Part shown: positions 25,041 through 33,124 of the stretch, one piece after another
Numbering within the stretch: the first letter of the stretch is position 1
How the letters are laid out: each line of letters starts with the position of its first letter
Assembly: GCF_016908015.1 (NCBI RefSeq)
Contig: NZ_JAFBDB010000003.1
Location: 1 to 64,000 of the forward strand
Origin: Clostridium pascui
Lineage (GTDB): Bacteria; Bacillota; Clostridia; Clostridiales; Clostridiaceae
Length of the DNA: 64,000 nt
Reading direction: 5' to 3'
Made by a program: the position numbers and the translations under genes
Notes under the pieces: model-generated
Told to the model about the DNA's origin: nothing
The model's input: only the letters and a program-made list of their open reading frames with translations
The model's database searches: none

Positions 25041-26633
25041 CTATTCACTCTTACCAATGTCGGATAAAACTACTCCTTTATTGTGATCTAGCGCCCAGCT
25101 TATAGCCCAGTCACTCTGGAATAACATTAAACTTCTATCTTTTAAGTCTTTTACAATCTTAGTATCACTAGTTATACTAAGGGATTCTACATCTATATCA
25201 GTGTTTTCAATCCATCTTACATATCTAAAAGGAAGTCTTTCCATTTTTATATCTACATTATATTCACTTTTCATTCTATATTCCAATACTTCAAATTGTA
25301 GTACACCTACAACCCCAACTATTATTTCTTCTATACCTATATTTATTTGCTTAAATACCTGGATAGCACCTTCCTGGGATATCTCTGTAATTCCCTTTAC
25401 AAATTGCTTTCTCTTCATAGTGTCCATGGTTTTAACTCTAGCAAAATGTTCTGGTGCAAAAGTTGGAATGCCCTCAAATTTAAATTTCTTAGGACTCTTA
25501 CATAAGGTGTCTCCTATACTAAAAATACCTGGATCAAAAACTCCTATGATATCTCCTGCATAAGCCTCTTCTACTATTTCTCTATCCTGTGCTAAGAATT
25601 GTTGTGGCTGTGCTAACTTAACTTTATTTTTACCTTGAATATGGAATACTTCCATTCCCTTTTTAAACTTACCGGAACATATTCTCATAAACGCAATTCT
25701 ATCTCTGTGCGCAGGATTCATATTAGCTTGAATTTTAAATATGAAAGCTGAAAACTCCTCTTCAAAGGTATCAACTTCTCCTTGATCTGATTCTCTTGGA
25801 AGTGGTGATGTGGATAGATTCAAAAAGTCCTTTAAAAATGGCTCCACACCAAAGTTTGTAAGGGCACTTCCAAAAAATACAGGAGTAAGATCACCTTTTC
25901 TTACCTGCTCTATATCAAAATCGTCTCCAGCTATATCTAATAGTTCTATATCTTCTATAAGTTTATCATGAAGTCCACTTCCTAAAAGCTCTTTAAATAC
26001 TGGATCATTTACTTCTCCTTCTAAAGCTTCTACTTGAGTCTGTCCGTGATTACCACCATTAAATACTTCAATTACATTTCTGTTTCTATCATATACTCCT
26101 CTAAAATCTGCTCCAGATCCAATAGGCCAATTCATAGGATAGGAACGAATTCCAAGTACACTTTCTATTTCTTCCATTAATTCAAAAGGATCTCTGCTTT
26201 CTCTGTCCATTTTATTTACAAACGTGAATACAGGTATTCCTCTTAAACTACATACATGGAAAAGTTTCTTAGTTTGTTCTTCCACACCCTTTGCAGCATC
26301 TATAACCATTACAGCGCTATCTGCTGCCATAAGTGTTCTATATGTATCTTCACTGAAATCTTGGTGACCTGGGGTATCTAATATGTTTATACAGTATCCA
26401 TCATAGTTAAACTGCATAACAGAAGAAGTTACAGATATACCTCTCTGTTTTTCTATTTCCATCCAGTCAGATACTGCATGCTTATTAGCTTTTCTAGCTT
26501 TAACAGAACCTGCAAGTCTTATGGCACCTCCGTATAAAAGCAGTTTTTCAGTTATGGTAGTTTTACCAGCATCCGGGTGGGATATAATGGCAAAAGTTCT
26601 TCTTCTCTCTATTTCTTTAACTAAATCTTCCAC
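25041..26633 (-). CDS. prfC: Peptide chain release factor 3
   Basis: A 530-residue translational GTPase. The G motifs are G1 AIISHPDAGKTTITEK, G3 LDTPGHQDFSEDTY and G4 FVNKMDR, and the RF3 block TPVFFGSALTNFGVEPFL is present. RF3 recycles RF1/RF2 from the ribosome after termination. The start codon is GTG, with GAGGAG upstream; no in-frame ATG fits better. Monocistronic. Confidence 0.95.
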   Translation of the reverse strand: MEDLVKEIERRRTFAIISHPDAGKTTITEKLLLYGGAIRLAGSVKARKANKHAVSDWMEIEKQRGISVTSSVMQFNYDGYCINILDTPGHQDFSEDTYRTLMAADSAVMVIDAAKGVEEQTKKLFHVCSLRGIPVFTFVNKMDRESRDPFELMEEIESVLGIRSYPMNWPIGSGADFRGVYDRNRNVIEVFNGGNHGQTQVEALEGEVNDPVFKELLGSGLHDKLIEDIELLDIAGDDFDIEQVRKGDLTPVFFGSALTNFGVEPFLKDFLNLSTSPLPRESDQGEVDTFEEEFSAFIFKIQANMNPAHRDRIAFMRICSGKFKKGMEVFHIQGKNKVKLAQPQQFLAQDREIVEEAYAGDIIGVFDPGIFSIGDTLCKSPKKFKFEGIPTFAPEHFARVKTMDTMKRKQFVKGITEISQEGAIQVFKQINIGIEEIIVGVVGVLQFEVLEYRMKSEYNVDIKMERLPFRYVRWIENTDIDVESLSITSDTKIVKDLKDRSLMLFQSDWAISWALDHNKGVVLSDIGKSE

Positions 26634-26773
26634 GCAAAACTCTCCTCTTCTTAAACTTGTGAGTATTTCCTACAATATTATAACATTTATTATTTATTTT
26701 TAAACCTTAAATATGTATTTTAAGCTCAATTTTAAATTTACATGTCACGGTATATAAAACTTATTACTTTTAA

Positions 26774-27955
26774 CTACTGAGCAACTAATAATCTCTTAGA
26801 TGATAGACTGATGGCAATAGCCCCTATAGGTGCAGTAAGTAATATAGACAGCACTGCAATGGCAAGTATTACCTCTCCTGACTGAACTCCTAAAGACATA
26901 GGTATTGCTCCCATAGCTGCTTGAACCGTTGCTTTAGGTATATAAGAAATTACGCAAAAAAACCTTTCTTTCCAGTTTAATTCTGTACCTAATACAGAAA
27001 TTATTACTCCTATGCTTCTTCCTAAAATTCCAATTAGTATAACAATAATACCCATTAATCCTGCATTTAGTGCTACAGATATATTCACTTGTGCTCCTAC
27101 CAATACGAATAATAATATCTCTGCAAAAATCCAGATTTTATTAAGCTTTATTGCCAATCTTTTGCCCAACTTATAATTTTTTTCCATTATAATAAATCCA
27201 ATGGTCATTACCCCTAAAAGTGCTGCCACTTCTACCTTATTTTTAAATAATTCTTCTAACTCTGTAAGTAAAATTGCAGAGCCAAGAATAAGTAGTACCT
27301 TTTTTGTATCTCTAATATCATACCTTTTAAAAATCCAGATCATTATAAAACCAATAATCCCCCCTAATGCAATTCCTAAAACAATGGAAATAGGTATCCC
27401 TAAAACTTTGATCCCAATATTAACTTCACTTCCACTGTAGAGTCCCAAAAATGTACTAAATATAGTTATAGCAAAAACATCATCTATTGAAGCTCCTGCA
27501 AGTATAAGGGTTGGTATCCCTTTGTTGGTTCCTACTCTATTTTCTATAAAGTTTAACATCTGTGGTACTATTACTGCTGGAGATACTGCTGCAATGATAA
27601 AACCTAATATTCCTCCTTGAATAAATGAAAATCCTAAAAACTTCGTTGCAGCAAAGGCAATTAAAAGTCCTTCTATTAATCCCGGAATACAACTCATTTT
27701 TATTGCGGTTTTTCCAACCCTATTTAAATCCTCCTTATTTATGCCAAGTCCTGCTCTTAAAAGGATTATTATAAGTGCAATCTTTCTAAAGTCTGCAGAT
27801 ACATCCATAACATCCTGTGTAAGCAAATTCAATCCATAAGGACCTATTATTATTCCTAAAATTAACATTCCTAAAAGTCCAGGTAATTTTAATTTTGTAA
27901 AAACAGCATTTGATATAAGTCCTAATAAAATAATTACTGCCAAACTTGTAGCCAT
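26774..27955 (-). CDS. Cation/proton antiporter under fluoride-riboswitch control
   Basis: A 393-residue membrane protein with about 12 hydrophobic segments, of the CPA (NhaP/KefB-like) antiporter family. Supporting features are ...GLLGMLILGIIIGPYGLNLL near the start, the unwound-helix area GFIIAAVSPAVIVPQML, and LAGASIDDVFAITIF with the paired aspartates typical of ion binding. It has no C-terminal regulatory domain. The ATG at 27955 follows TTTAGGAGG; the longer frame from 27976 includes that site. The fluoride riboswitch upstream suggests it helps expel fluoride or compensate for the proton load that HF brings. Confidence 0.85.
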   Translation of the reverse strand: MATSLAVIILLGLISNAVFTKLKLPGLLGMLILGIIIGPYGLNLLTQDVMDVSADFRKIALIIILLRAGLGINKEDLNRVGKTAIKMSCIPGLIEGLLIAFAATKFLGFSFIQGGILGFIIAAVSPAVIVPQMLNFIENRVGTNKGIPTLILAGASIDDVFAITIFSTFLGLYSGSEVNIGIKVLGIPISIVLGIALGGIIGFIMIWIFKRYDIRDTKKVLLILGSAILLTELEELFKNKVEVAALLGVMTIGFIIMEKNYKLGKRLAIKLNKIWIFAEILLFVLVGAQVNISVALNAGLMGIIVILIGILGRSIGVIISVLGTELNWKERFFCVISYIPKATVQAAMGAIPMSLGVQSGEVILAIAVLSILLTAPIGAIAISLSSKRLLVAQ

Positions 27956-27987
27956 TAAAAAATTCCTCCTAAACATTAATTTAAAAT

Positions 27988-28072
27988 CAAAAAACTCCTA
28001 CAGGTATAATTATATTATTACCTATAGGAGTCATCAGCATTACGCGGTTTTGGTGAACTCCATCACCATCTA
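27988..28072 (-). promoter_or_regulatory. Fluoride riboswitch (crcB motif) with terminator
   Basis: On the minus strand the aptamer reads GGTGATGGAGTTCACC, then AAAACCGC, then GCTGATGACTCCTA. These are the conserved fluoride (crcB) motif blocks in the right order. The ACTCCTATAGGTAAT part is also one arm of a terminator (partner at 27994-28010) followed by TTTTTT, so fluoride binding would favour read-through into the antiporter gene. Confidence 0.92.
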
Positions 28073-28088
28073 TTAATCTATAAGTTAT

Positions 28089-28117
28089 AATATACCATAA
28101 AATATTAGATGCAGCAA
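28089..28117 (-). promoter_or_regulatory. Promoter of the fluoride riboswitch-antiporter unit
   Basis: TTGCTG-17 bases-TATATT on the minus strand, placing the start near 28082, about 10 bases before the aptamer. Confidence 0.65.
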
Positions 28118-28122
28118 TATTT

Positions 28123-28656
28123 TTAAAGATTGTCCGCATTATTATACATATCTTCAATTTCTTCTTTGCTAACTATAGAAGAGAGTAAATATGCAATTAT
28201 AATTATTCCTGGTATATCAATTAGTAACCTAGTTATAGCAAATTCATTTCCAAGAGATGTGGTTTCAAATAAAAACATAGGTATCTTAGTAGTAGACCAG
28301 GCACCTATAAAAACAAGTATATTTGCAAACTTTACTCTCTTTTTCATAAATACTGCCGCTATCGGAAATGCTCCATATAATGGACCTGCTGCTGCCGACC
28401 CTAAAAGAAAGGCTAAAATTATCCCTCTTATTCCTGAGTCCTCCCCCATATATTTCATTATTATTTCCCTTGGCACCCATACATCAAGAAGTCCTAACAG
28501 AACAAATATTGGAGGTATTACCATAGCCATTTCTTTTAAGCTATATCCTGCTGTTTTAAAGACTTTTGTACCCAACTCATAATTTATCATAGTTATTACA
28601 GTTACTATAATTAGCGTTCCTATAAAATACTTATATCTTTTTAAAATTATATTCAT
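28123..28656 (-). CDS. Half-size permease, second of a pair
   Basis: A 177-residue membrane protein with about five hydrophobic segments. The central GSAAAGPLYGAFPIAAVFMKKRVKFANILVFIGAW resembles the core of DUF318/ArsP_1-type permeases, but the length is about half the usual. Its start overlaps the stop of the gene before it by 4 bases (ATGA), so the two are made together and may form one transporter. It is the last gene of the ArsR-headed operon. Substrate unknown; metalloid or thiol compounds are the contextual guess. Confidence 0.65.
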   Translation of the reverse strand: MNIILKRYKYFIGTLIIVTVITMINYELGTKVFKTAGYSLKEMAMVIPPIFVLLGLLDVWVPREIIMKYMGEDSGIRGIILAFLLGSAAAGPLYGAFPIAAVFMKKRVKFANILVFIGAWSTTKIPMFLFETTSLGNEFAITRLLIDIPGIIIIAYLLSSIVSKEEIEDMYNNADNL

Positions 28657-29138
28657 ACACCAGTAACCACCCTTCCAATTATATAAGCTACAACAAAAGA
28701 AAATAAGAATGCTAACACATTTCTAAGCATTGTTAATTTTTTACCAAAATACTTAATTTCAACTGGAATAGTAACCACACCTACCATCATTAAACTTGAA
28801 ACAAATGCGGCTATTTGCATATATCCAGCACCACTTTTTAATAAAATTGCTGCCATTGGAAAAGCAACAAATCCTGGTATTAGCGTTATAGCTCCAACTA
28901 TCGATGCAATAACTACTCCAACCCAGCCTGAATTTCCCCCAATAATATTTGATATAATCTCAGGATTTAATATAGAAATTAAGGCCCCTACAAACATAAT
29001 TACAGTTAATAGCTCTGGAAGTATATTATCAAAAGACTTCCATGCCTTTTTTAATGCTTTTTGCGTCTTTATCTTATCTTTTGAATAAGAAAGTGTTAAT
29101 AAAATAATGGTTATACCATAAATAATATAATTACTCAT
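28653..29138 (-). CDS. Half-size permease, first of a pair
   Basis: A 161-residue membrane protein with about five hydrophobic segments and the core block ITLIPGFVAFPMAAILLKSGAGYMQIAAFVSSLMMVGVVTIPVEI, similar to a half of DUF318 permeases. It lies 66 bases after the thioredoxin-like gene and overlaps the second half-permease by 4 bases. The CSC-containing loop seen in the full-length permease of this operon is absent from both halves. Confidence 0.65.
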   Translation of the reverse strand: MSNYIIYGITIILLTLSYSKDKIKTQKALKKAWKSFDNILPELLTVIMFVGALISILNPEIISNIIGGNSGWVGVVIASIVGAITLIPGFVAFPMAAILLKSGAGYMQIAAFVSSLMMVGVVTIPVEIKYFGKKLTMLRNVLAFLFSFVVAYIIGRVVTGV

Positions 29139-29204
29139 ATTTACTTCCTTCCTGTTAATTTATTATGATAAAAACGTAGGCTTCTTCTGCCTACGTTAAT
29201 TTTT

Positions 29205-29432
29205 CTATAAATATTTTTTTATTTCATCTGATGTTGCAACTCTTCCCATAATTTTCACCTTTTCATCCACTACAAGTGCAGGAGTCTTCATTACTCCATA
29301 CTTCATAATATCTTTGATTTCAGTTACCTTTTCAACTGTAGCATCTAATCCTAATTCTTCTACTGCCTTTCTTGCATTTTCCTCTAGCTTTTTACAGTTA
29401 GTACATCCTGTTCCTAAAATTTTAATAATCAT
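29205..29432 (-). CDS. Small thioredoxin-like protein (redox-active disulfide type)
   Basis: A 75-residue protein with the active site GTGCTNCKKLEENA (CTNC, residues 9-12) and the cis-proline segment VMKTPALVVDEKV, the layout of the small thioredoxin_3 family. It sits between the full-length and the half-size permeases in an ArsR-headed operon, where such proteins are commonly linked with DUF318 permeases. It probably serves as a thiol donor or carrier for the transported compound. Confidence 0.85.
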   Translation of the reverse strand: MIIKILGTGCTNCKKLEENARKAVEELGLDATVEKVTEIKDIMKYGVMKTPALVVDEKVKIMGRVATSDEIKKYL

Positions 29433-29467
29433 AATAAATTCCTCCCATTACTTTAATTTATATTTAT

Positions 29468-30484
29468 TTATATAAAAATATATGAAAATGCATTAAATGA
29501 ATATCCTATAATAACTATGCCTATAGAAACTATAGCTATAAATATTCCTAAAAGCTTAGGTTTTACAACCTTACTAAGCATAATCATTGATGGTAATGAA
29601 AGTGCAGTTACAGCCATCATAAAGGATAATACTGTACCAATTCCTACACCTTTACCAAATAGTGCTTCTGCTATTGGAAGTGTACCAAAAATATCAGCAT
29701 ACATTGGTATTCCTATACTTGTAGCAAGTAATACTGAAAATGGATTTTTATTTCCTATTACCCTTTCCACAACGGATTGTGGTACCCAGTTGTGAATTAC
29801 CGCTCCAATCCCAACTCCAATTAAGACATATAACCAAACTTTTCTAAATATATCTTTAACTTGATCCTTTGAGTAAGACATTCTTTCTTCACGACTCATT
29901 TCAATTACTTCAGTATCAACATTTTCTATTTCACGCACATATCCTTCTATATATTTTTCTAAGCCCAGCTTATCAATTATAGTTCCACCTATAACTGCAA
30001 GTATTAACCCAACCACAACATATGCTATAGCAATTTTAGCTCCAAAGAAAGACATTAAAATTAATATTGAAGCTAAATCCACAAGTGGAGAAGATATTAA
30101 AAATGAAAAGGTTATTCCAAGTGGAAGTCCTGCTGAGGTAAATCCTATAAATATAGGGATACTAGAACAGCTGCAAAATGGAGTAATAGTCCCAAGCAAT
30201 GCTCCTAATATATTTCCCTTTACCCCTTTAATATTTCCAAGTATTTTCTTTGTCCTTTCAGGTGGAAAGTAACTTTGAATATAGGATATTATAAATATCA
30301 ACACTGACAATAATATAAAAATCTTTATAGTATCATAAATAAAAAAATGTACACTTCCTCCCAATTTTTCTTTAATAGATAATCCAAATAGATTTTCTAT
30401 TAGTAAGCGCACTAGTTCTGAAAGCCACTTCATTTTTAATATTTGATCATTAAGTAATCCAAATAAGTTAGAAATTACACTCAT
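29468..30484 (-). CDS. Permease of the DUF318/ArsP_1 family
   Basis: A 338-residue membrane protein with about eight hydrophobic segments. It carries the family signature GTITPFCSCSSIPIFIGFTSAGLPLG with the CSCS cysteines, then ISSPLVDLASILILMSFFG, and later IPMYADIFGTLPIAEALFGKG. ArsP members export trivalent organoarsenicals; other members are uncharacterised. It lies directly behind an arsR gene. Metalloid efflux is therefore likely but the substrate is not proven. Confidence 0.82.
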   Translation of the reverse strand: MSVISNLFGLLNDQILKMKWLSELVRLLIENLFGLSIKEKLGGSVHFFIYDTIKIFILLSVLIFIISYIQSYFPPERTKKILGNIKGVKGNILGALLGTITPFCSCSSIPIFIGFTSAGLPLGITFSFLISSPLVDLASILILMSFFGAKIAIAYVVVGLILAVIGGTIIDKLGLEKYIEGYVREIENVDTEVIEMSREERMSYSKDQVKDIFRKVWLYVLIGVGIGAVIHNWVPQSVVERVIGNKNPFSVLLATSIGIPMYADIFGTLPIAEALFGKGVGIGTVLSFMMAVTALSLPSMIMLSKVVKPKLLGIFIAIVSIGIVIIGYSFNAFSYIFI

Positions 30485-30502
30485 TTTGCTCCTCCCATCA
30501 GC

Positions 30503-30868
30503 TTATTTACTATTGAGATGCTCCGCTTGCCCTTTACATGAATCGAGATAAACTTCCGCATAAACAATCTTCTCAATATCCTTCTTCAAGGTTTCATAGT
30601 CATCAATATTGTCTACAATTTCCTTCAAAATATTGTCAAGTACCTTATTATTAAAATTTAAATAATAATATATAAATTGTTCTTTTCTTTCATCTTTAAC
30701 AAATCCCATGTCCCTAAGCTTTGCTAAATGTTTTGATATTTTGGGCTGTGTTTCTTCCATAATGCCGCACATTTCGCAAACACAAAGTTTTTTATGATAT
30801 AAAAGCACTAAAATTCTTAAACGAGTTTCATCGGATAGTATTTTAAAAAAATTTATTAATTTCTCCAT
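30503..30868 (-). CDS. ArsR/SmtB-family metalloid-responsive repressor (first)
   Basis: A 121-residue winged-helix repressor. Helix-turn-helix residues lie in EETQPKISKHLAKLRDMGFV, preceded by the metalloid-binding CVC box (KLCVCEMCG). The ATG at 30868 follows AAGGAAGTGA; the longer frame starts at a GTG within this site. It heads the permease/thioredoxin operon, with a perfect palindromic operator 33 bases upstream. It should leave DNA when As(III), Sb(III) or a similar soft metal binds the cysteines. Confidence 0.88.
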   Translation of the reverse strand: MEKLINFFKILSDETRLRILVLLYHKKLCVCEMCGIMEETQPKISKHLAKLRDMGFVKDERKEQFIYYYLNFNNKVLDNILKEIVDNIDDYETLKKDIEKIVYAEVYLDSCKGQAEHLNSK

Positions 30869-30900
30869 AGTTCTCACTTCCTTTTAGAATTTACTTGTAA

Positions 30901-30926
30901 TATATATACCCACATGGGTATATATA
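30901..30926 (-). promoter_or_regulatory. Perfect palindromic ArsR operator
   Basis: Two exact 12-base arms TATATATACCCA / TGGGTATATATA flank a 2-base centre, 33 bases before the arsR start. The position and symmetry fit autoregulation by the ArsR encoded just downstream. Confidence 0.82.
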
Positions 30927-30979
30927 CATATTATGCTTCATATGATATTTTGTCAACCTATTAACGATAAACCTTTATA

Positions 30980-31018
30980 AACATAAAGCTCTTGGTTTAC
31001 CCCCAAGAGCTTTATGTT
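30980..31018 (-). terminator. Terminator of the arsR-arsC-ACR3 operon
   Basis: AACATAAAGCTCTTGG and its complement make a 16-base stem 28 bases after the ACR3 stop. The downstream minus-strand T content is modest. Confidence 0.75.
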
Positions 31019-31045
31019 TATTTTAAATACTATAGCGATTATGTT

Positions 31046-32116
31046 TTAGCTTCTTAATTTTTCACTTTGAAACCAGTTTCTAGTATTATTAGCTATTTTA
31101 ACAAGAGTAAGCATTACAGGTACTTCCGTCAAAACACCCACAACTGTAGCAAGTGCAGCACCAGATTTCAATCCAAATAATGATATTGCAACAGCAACCG
31201 CTAGTTCAAAAAAGTTACTTGCTCCAATCATTCCTGCAGGTGCAGCAATTGAATGAGGTAATTTCCATGCTTTAGCCCATCCATAAGCAACTGCAAATAT
31301 TAGGAATGTTTGAATTGTTAAAGGTATTGCTATTAGAAGAATGTGTAACGGATTATTTATGATTATTTCTCCTTGGAAAGAGAATATAATAACTAAAGTT
31401 AATAATAATCCTATAATTGTAGTATTATCAAACTTCTTCAAGAATACATCATTAAAGTATTCTAAACCCTTGTTTGTTATTACAGACTTTCTAGTAAAGT
31501 ATCCTGCTGCTAATGGTATTACAACAAATAATATAGTTGACAGTATTAATGTTCCATAAGGAACTGTCACATCACTTATTCCAAGTAAAAATGCTACAAT
31601 TGGAGTAAATGCTATTAATATAATTAAGTCATTCACCGCTACTTGGACTAAAGTATAAGCAGGATCCCCTTTAGTTAAATAACTCCACACAAATACCATT
31701 GCGGTGCATGGTGCTGCTCCTAAAAGTACTGCCCCTGCTAAATACTCTGTTGCTAAGTTTTCAGGTATAAATGCCTCAAATACAACCTTTAAGAAAAATG
31801 CTGCAATTAAATACATTGTAAAAGGCTTAATAAGCCAGTTAGTAACACAAGTTACTATTAATCCTTTTGGTTTCTTTGTTGCATTTACGATGCTAGAAAA
31901 ATCAACTTTAAGCATCATAGGATATATCATAAGCCATATTAATATAGCCGTTGGTATAGATACATTATAATACTCAAATTTATTAAGGGTATTTGGTATT
32001 ACTGGCATGAATTTACCAATAAGTATTCCTACAACAATGCAAAGTGCTACCCAAATAGTAAGATATCTTTCAAATACTCCAAGACCCTTACCGCCTTCTT
32101 TATTTTCAGTAGTCAT
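31046..32116 (-). CDS. Arsenite efflux transporter ACR3
   Basis: A 356-residue membrane protein with about ten segments, of the ACR3 (bile/arsenite/riboflavin transporter) family. It has FERYLTIWVALCIVVGILIG at the start, LLGAAPCTAMVFVWSYLTKGDPAYTL with the essential cysteine (in GAAPCTAMVFVWS), and GASNFFELAVAVAISLFG late. It exports arsenite using the membrane potential. It is the last gene of arsR-arsC-ACR3, 44 bases behind arsC. Confidence 0.94.
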   Translation of the reverse strand: MTTENKEGGKGLGVFERYLTIWVALCIVVGILIGKFMPVIPNTLNKFEYYNVSIPTAILIWLMIYPMMLKVDFSSIVNATKKPKGLIVTCVTNWLIKPFTMYLIAAFFLKVVFEAFIPENLATEYLAGAVLLGAAPCTAMVFVWSYLTKGDPAYTLVQVAVNDLIILIAFTPIVAFLLGISDVTVPYGTLILSTILFVVIPLAAGYFTRKSVITNKGLEYFNDVFLKKFDNTTIIGLLLTLVIIFSFQGEIIINNPLHILLIAIPLTIQTFLIFAVAYGWAKAWKLPHSIAAPAGMIGASNFFELAVAVAISLFGLKSGAALATVVGVLTEVPVMLTLVKIANNTRNWFQSEKLRS

Positions 32117-32160
32117 TTAAAATCCTCCTTTTACCACCCCAGTGGTGTGATTTTTACCAA

Positions 32161-32571
32161 TTATAAATTAATCTCATTGTTTTTAATTCTTATTGCTAAA
32201 TCTTTTATTTTCTCTTCAATAGTTTTTGCAGTTTTTATAAATTCTTCATCACTCTTACCTGATGGATCATCTAATCCCCAATCCTCTACATGTTTTCCTG
32301 GTAAATAAGGACAAACTACATTACATCCCATCTTTATAACAATATCTACCGCTGGTATATCGTCTAACAACTTAGATTTTTGCGTTTCATTCATATCTAC
32401 ATTATATAAATCTTTTATAATTCTTACTGCATCCTGATTTATTTGAGGCCTAAGCTCCGTTCCTGCTGAGTAAGACTCAAATATATCGCTTGCAAATAAC
32501 TTTCCTAACGCCTCTGCCATTTGTGATCTGCAGGAATTGTGTACACATATAAATGCTACCTTTGCTTTCAT
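32161..32571 (-). CDS. arsC: Arsenate reductase, thioredoxin-coupled type
   Basis: A 136-residue low-molecular-weight phosphatase-fold reductase. It has the active-site loop CVHNSCRSQMAEAL and the two redox cysteines in KMGCNVVCPYLPGKHVEDWGLDDPSG. It reduces arsenate to arsenite for export by ACR3. It lies between arsR and the ACR3 gene. Confidence 0.95.
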   Translation of the reverse strand: MKAKVAFICVHNSCRSQMAEALGKLFASDIFESYSAGTELRPQINQDAVRIIKDLYNVDMNETQKSKLLDDIPAVDIVIKMGCNVVCPYLPGKHVEDWGLDDPSGKSDEEFIKTAKTIEEKIKDLAIRIKNNEINL

Positions 32572-32609
32572 AAAATCATCCTCCGTATTGTAATATTATT
32601 TATTCTAAG

Positions 32610-32981
32610 TTAATTATTAAAGTAAATCTTACCTTCTTTTAAGTCATCACAACTTAAGTTACTTTCCTTATATTTTATTAACCTTTCGTAGTCTATTCTG
32701 CACTGATTTAACTTAATGGCATGTTTTTCAATTACTTCCTTTAAAAAAGGAAACTCTTTAATTGTATCTTCATTTATTTTGTAATAAACATACTTAGCTA
32801 CCTTGTAATAATCTAGAATCTTTGCATTTGTTAATTTGTTTAGGTGTCTCGATGCATTAGACTGGTTTATATCAAGTAAAACCTCTATTTCACAGACACA
32901 TAAATCCCCTTCTTTAAGTATATTAAGTATCCTCATACGTGTTTCATCAGATAATGCTTTCATCACCTGTATTAAATCCAA
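32610..32981 (-). CDS. arsR: ArsR-family metalloid-responsive repressor (second)
   Basis: A 123-residue winged-helix repressor with the CVC metalloid box (GDLCVCEIEVLL) and recognition helix NQSNASRHLNKL. The start is most likely TTG at 32981, 8 bases after AAGGAG, giving the usual MDLIQVMKALSDETR N-terminus; a GTG at 32990 is too close to the site. It heads arsR-arsC-ACR3. An inverted repeat (ATCATAT...ATATGAT) lies just upstream at about 33001-33026. Confidence 0.9.
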   Translation of the reverse strand: MDLIQVMKALSDETRMRILNILKEGDLCVCEIEVLLDINQSNASRHLNKLTNAKILDYYKVAKYVYYKINEDTIKEFPFLKEVIEKHAIKLNQCRIDYERLIKYKESNLSCDDLKEGKIYFNN

Positions 32982-33000
32982 CCTTCTCACTCCTTATATT

Positions 33001-33026
33001 ATCATATTCGCTTATAATCATATGAT
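33001..33026 (-). promoter_or_regulatory. Candidate operator of the second arsR
   Basis: ATCATAT and ATATGAT arms separated by 12 bases lie about 20 bases before the arsR start. It differs in sequence from the operator of the first arsR, which suggests the two repressors do not cross-regulate. Confidence 0.5.
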
Positions 33027-33069
33027 ATACAAAAACTATGCATTTTGCAACCCTTTTAAATAAATAAAC

Positions 33070-33103
33070 AAAGTGTATGCTTAGCAAAACAAGCACACAC
33101 TTT
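33070..33103 (-). terminator. Terminator of trpS
   Basis: A 13-base stem (33070-33082 with 33091-33103, one mismatch) followed on the minus strand by TTTGTTTATTT. Confidence 0.75.
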
Positions 33104-33124
33104 TCAAAGTAAATAATATTTTTA

